In this document: positions 61,424-64,000 of the stretch, in pieces | How positions within the stretch are numbered: the first letter of the stretch is position 1 | Layout: every line of letters starts with the position of its first letter | Assembly: GCA_905221605.1 (NCBI GenBank) | Contig: CAJNDS010001668.1 | Location: forward strand, 186,001-250,000 | Source of the DNA: Symbiodinium natans | Taxonomy: Eukaryota > Sar > Dinophyceae > Suessiales > Symbiodiniaceae | Direction: 5' to 3' | DNA: 64,000 bases | Notes under the pieces: generated by a model | Seen by the model: only the letters and a program-made list of their open reading frames with translations | Told to the model about the DNA's origin: nothing | Databases searched by the model: none | Position numbers and translations under genes: made by a program

Positions 61424-64000
61424 TCAGTTTGTTGCTTTCAGGGCTTTGACCAACCCTTCTGCCAGCACCTTGCTATACCTCCCTGTTGCTGTGTAGTCAA
61501 TGTCATGGAACGAGGCATGTGTCTGGCAACTGCAGCTTCCAAACATGTCGAAAAGCTTCTGGGCGCACTCGAGATGTGAACACATGAACCTGAGACGTTT
61601 TGACACTGGAAGACCGCTTCGACTCAACACGCCTGTGGCGCATAGCCATACATCTACGGGATACACAAGACCTGAGGCTCGAAGGACATTCTGTGTTCCC
61701 CATCTCTTCCAAATCATGTTTTGCTTTGGCAATTCGAACGTACGTCCATCTCCAAGCCTCAGATACCTCTCTGCAGATCGCATCAACGCCTCCCACTCAA
61801 GATCAGATTTTGTACATCTTTGCACAAAGTTCCGCAGTGGCGATCCTGAAGAGCAAGGCGTGGACACGTGAACGTGGATCCAAAGCCCTCTGTTCTTCCA
61901 AGCAGTGATGACCTTGATGGTTTCTGCCAACACTCTTGAGGTCTCGGCATTGGCTGTGATCCCGCAATACGGCACCCCAAGTGATCCACACACCTGACAC
62001 AGGGCCGAATCCTCACTGCAAAACACCTCCAGCACTGCTGCCACTTCATCAGATTCCTTCATGCTCTCTGGAGAAACTCGCAGCTGTGACAACATGTACA
62101 ACGCCTCCACATGTCCATCTTGTGTGATGAAGCCTAATCGCGTTCTGTGTTCTTGGAAGAGTCGAGTTCCGAGATTTTTAGTGTAGAGATCAGCAGCATT
62201 CTCCGCGCCTCTCAGCCAACGCAACTTGAGCCGACCTCTCAAGAGATGTTCTCTCATCCATGCCAATCGGATCTCCACATGCCGCGAACGCTTAGGGACG
62301 TCTTCTGCATGAATGACATCCAACGCTGCCTGACTGTCCGTCAACAGTTCAGTGTAGATCTTGTCATGCTGTTCTTCACCACCTTCGTCCTCTGCATGGG
62401 CACTCATCTGCACATCAATTGAACCTTGAAGTTCACCAAAGGCAGTGAAGACACGATCAAGCAAGTGCAAAAATCCGATTGTCTCCTGTGCAGCATACTG
62501 CAACGCATGAAGCTCAGCCTCACAAGATGACAAGCACACCACTCCTTGCACTTTCGCGATCCCTCGCACAAGACCTCCTCCAAAACAGATGGCTCCACCT
62601 GTGATCCCTCTTCTGCCGATGAACCTGTATGGAGCATGAGACGCATCTGCAAAGACATGCACACCATTCCGCAGCACATCTTCGGAACATCCCAAGAACT
62701 CACCACTCAACTCCGATGACGGCAAGCGCAGTGCAACATGTCTGTCGGTGTAGAGATAACGTAGAAGTGCCCTCAACGCCGCCTCGGTGCTCTGTGTCGG
62801 CGCAGCTTGTTGCGTACTGATGAGTCCAATCATCAGTTTCAGATCTTGCCTTGTCTGGGCATACCAGAGAACCTTTCCAAGCACTCTGCGGAATCTGCTG
62901 TAGGCCTCCGACGTCAAAACCGGTGCACCTGTTTTCTCCAGTAGACCTGCCAGGTCTGGAACGGCAGTTGTGCCCTTTTGGATGCCAAACGCATCGAAGC
63001 ATGATTGCAAGTATTCAGGCTTCACACCTACCTCGACTGCACTCTGCCCCGGCCACCGACGAATGCACCGACCAATGAACTCAACCATGCCGCCACCTTG
63101 ACTGGATGTCTTCACCCTACCTGTCACCTTTACGGTTACTCGCTTCCCGATGGCACTCAAGACCAAGTCTTCAGCCCACTGATCATCAGTGATGATTAGC
63201 AAATCGTCCACGTAGCATACGATCATCACTCTGCTTGATCTATCCTTGTGCCACACAACACCCGCAAAGAGACATGGCTCACGTGCATCACTCAACAGAC
63301 CTAGTGGACGGATCAACGAAGAAAGAAGCTTAAGCCATGCCAACGAAGCATCCCGCAGTCCATTCAATGCGCAATACAGGAAGAAGAAGATAGCCTGGCC
63401 ATCTTCCGAACTGATGCTCAGCGGTAGCTTCAACACAACGGGATTCGACTTGGTGTCCAACGGTGAGTTCATGAAAGCATGCCCAATGTCTGCCGCACAA
63501 CCTTGCATGTCACGCGTGGCCATGAAGATCAAGGTGAGCATCATGGCATCATGGCTTGGGGTTGGTGAGCTAAACCCTTGCTTTCTTGCCGAGCCATGTG
63601 CAAGGTCCTTTGCCACAATGCGACATCTGACACGAGTGGGATTCTTTCTGGCACAAACCCATCGAGCGGGTATAAGTCTCAGCGATGGGTTCTTAGCTTT
63701 CAGGATCTTCACTTCATGCTCAAGGATTGCCCTGCCTGTCTGACAACGCTCTAAGTTGGTGAGTTCCTCTTGCATCCCGGAGAATACAAGATCTCCCGGC
63801 AGTTCCTCCAACGTACTGTCGTCTACTCCGGCATCAGGCTTCCAAATCAACACGCGACGTCCTCCCAACATGAAACTCTCACTCTTCGCGTCCTGACTTC
63901 CATTTCGGAATCGAATGCTGTTCACCTCCACATCAAACATGCTCGGACTTGTCACAACGTCGCTCAGCAGAACACTTTCACATGCGTTGCTGGACCAGCA
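61424..64000 (-). CDS. Ty1/copia pol, C-terminal part (RT, RNase H, extension), cut by window edge
   Basis: The frame is open to the right edge, so integrase and gag lie outside. RT: ARWVCARKNPTRVRCRIVAK, DIGHAFMNSPLD and YVDDLLIITDD with the catalytic Asp pair. RNase H: VFADASHAPYR, LSSCEAELHAL, LLTDSQAALDVIH and SRHVEIRLAWMREHL. All catalytic positions look intact. After RNase H is an extra 200-residue domain with WIHVHVSTPCSSGSPLRNF, a Pro-Cys motif reminiscent of cytosine methyltransferases and, from memory, common in dinoflagellate copia elements. No internal stop is seen in the part present. Confidence 0.9.
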   Translation of the reverse strand, partial: CWSSNACESVLLSDVVTSPSMFDVEVNSIRFRNGSQDAKSESFMLGGRRVLIWKPDAGVDDSTLEELPGDLVFSGMQEELTNLERCQTGRAILEHEVKILKAKNPSLRLIPARWVCARKNPTRVRCRIVAKDLAHGSARKQGFSSPTPSHDAMMLTLIFMATRDMQGCAADIGHAFMNSPLDTKSNPVVLKLPLSISSEDGQAIFFFLYCALNGLRDASLAWLKLLSSLIRPLGLLSDAREPCLFAGVVWHKDRSSRVMIVCYVDDLLIITDDQWAEDLVLSAIGKRVTVKVTGRVKTSSQGGGMVEFIGRCIRRWPGQSAVEVGVKPEYLQSCFDAFGIQKGTTAVPDLAGLLEKTGAPVLTSEAYSRFRRVLGKVLWYAQTRQDLKLMIGLISTQQAAPTQSTEAALRALLRYLYTDRHVALRLPSSELSGEFLGCSEDVLRNGVHVFADASHAPYRFIGRRGITGGAICFGGGLVRGIAKVQGVVCLSSCEAELHALQYAAQETIGFLHLLDRVFTAFGELQGSIDVQMSAHAEDEGGEEQHDKIYTELLTDSQAALDVIHAEDVPKRSRHVEIRLAWMREHLLRGRLKLRWLRGAENAADLYTKNLGTRLFQEHRTRLGFITQDGHVEALYMLSQLRVSPESMKESDEVAAVLEVFCSEDSALCQVCGSLGVPYCGITANAETSRVLAETIKVITAWKNRGLWIHVHVSTPCSSGSPLRNFVQRCTKSDLEWEALMRSAERYLRLGDGRTFELPKQNMIWKRWGTQNVLRASGLVYPVDVWLCATGVLSRSGLPVSKRLRFMCSHLECAQKLFDMFGSCSCQTHASFHDIDYTATGRYSKVLAEGLVKALKATN

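Larger units (their letters stand above)
60338..64000 (-). mobile_element. Ty1/copia-type LTR retrotransposon, 3' part
   Basis: Consists of the pol frame and the downstream membrane ORF, both on the minus strand. The left limit is a guess from the purine tract. The element continues past 64000. Confidence 0.6.

Noticed and set aside
1-64000. rRNA, tRNA, snRNA or complete spliced-leader genes
   Set aside because: I looked for tRNA T-arm words, conserved rRNA words and the full spliced leader and found none. Only the tRNA-complementary primer site and the partial leader match in the LTRs are present.
1-64000. Land-plant origin, suggested by TTTAGGG repeats
   Set aside because: GC-donor introns, the style of the DIRS-like and copia proteins, the tandem intronless genes and the spliced-leader match fit a dinoflagellate better. 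The assignment remains inference.

Overview
The window looks like nuclear DNA of a dinoflagellate (Symbiodinium/Polarella-like alga). The evidence is dense tracts of the plant/dinoflagellate telomere heptamer TTTAGGG, many GC-AG introns, tandemly duplicated intronless genes, and pol proteins of the types I know from dinoflagellate Ty1/copia and DIRS-like elements. A 12-base match to the 3' end of the dinoflagellate spliced leader sits inside an LTR. Taxonomy is inference; no rRNA or marker gene is present.

Layout. 0-4.5 kb: minisatellites, a MITE and interstitial telomeric tracts, with no convincing gene. 4.5-9.3 kb: a tandem duplication of a multi-pass membrane protein gene with a TIR/HET-like cytosolic signature (minus strand). 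9.3-13.5 kb: telomere-like arrays and other simple repeats. 13.6-16.8 kb plus 25.9 kb: a spliced minus-strand gene for another multi-pass membrane protein. Its intron telomeric tract has received an 8.7 kb LTR element (17.0-25.7 kb) with near-identical 219-220 bp LTRs and two overlapping ORFs full of CCCH zinc fingers, but no recognisable reverse transcriptase. 26-28.7 kb: MITEs, one of them splitting a reading frame. 28.7-34.6 kb: a minus-strand gene of at least 12 small exons that I identify as a FAM151/menorin homologue. Several of its introns begin with TTTAGGG arrays and end with CCCTAAA arrays on the sense strand, so they could fold into hairpins. 34.6-48 kb: mostly unassigned, with scattered candidate exons and MITEs. 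48.0-59.1 kb: an 11 kb tyrosine-recombinase retrotransposon with A1-ORFs-B1-A2-B2 split direct repeats (minus strand), a leaky-stop gag/pol arrangement and a 1.4 kb internal inversion. 59.1-59.7 kb: a tandem repeat. 60.5-64.0 kb: the 3' part of a Ty1/copia pol followed by a membrane-anchored Cys-rich ORF, running off the right edge.

The main theme is interplay between telomeric repeats, introns and retroelements: telomere-like DNA lies at intron ends, one block lies between 13 bp direct repeats like a target-site duplication, and an LTR element has landed in another block. The spliced gene models were built by reading short open stretches and compatible splice phases by eye. They need transcript support.
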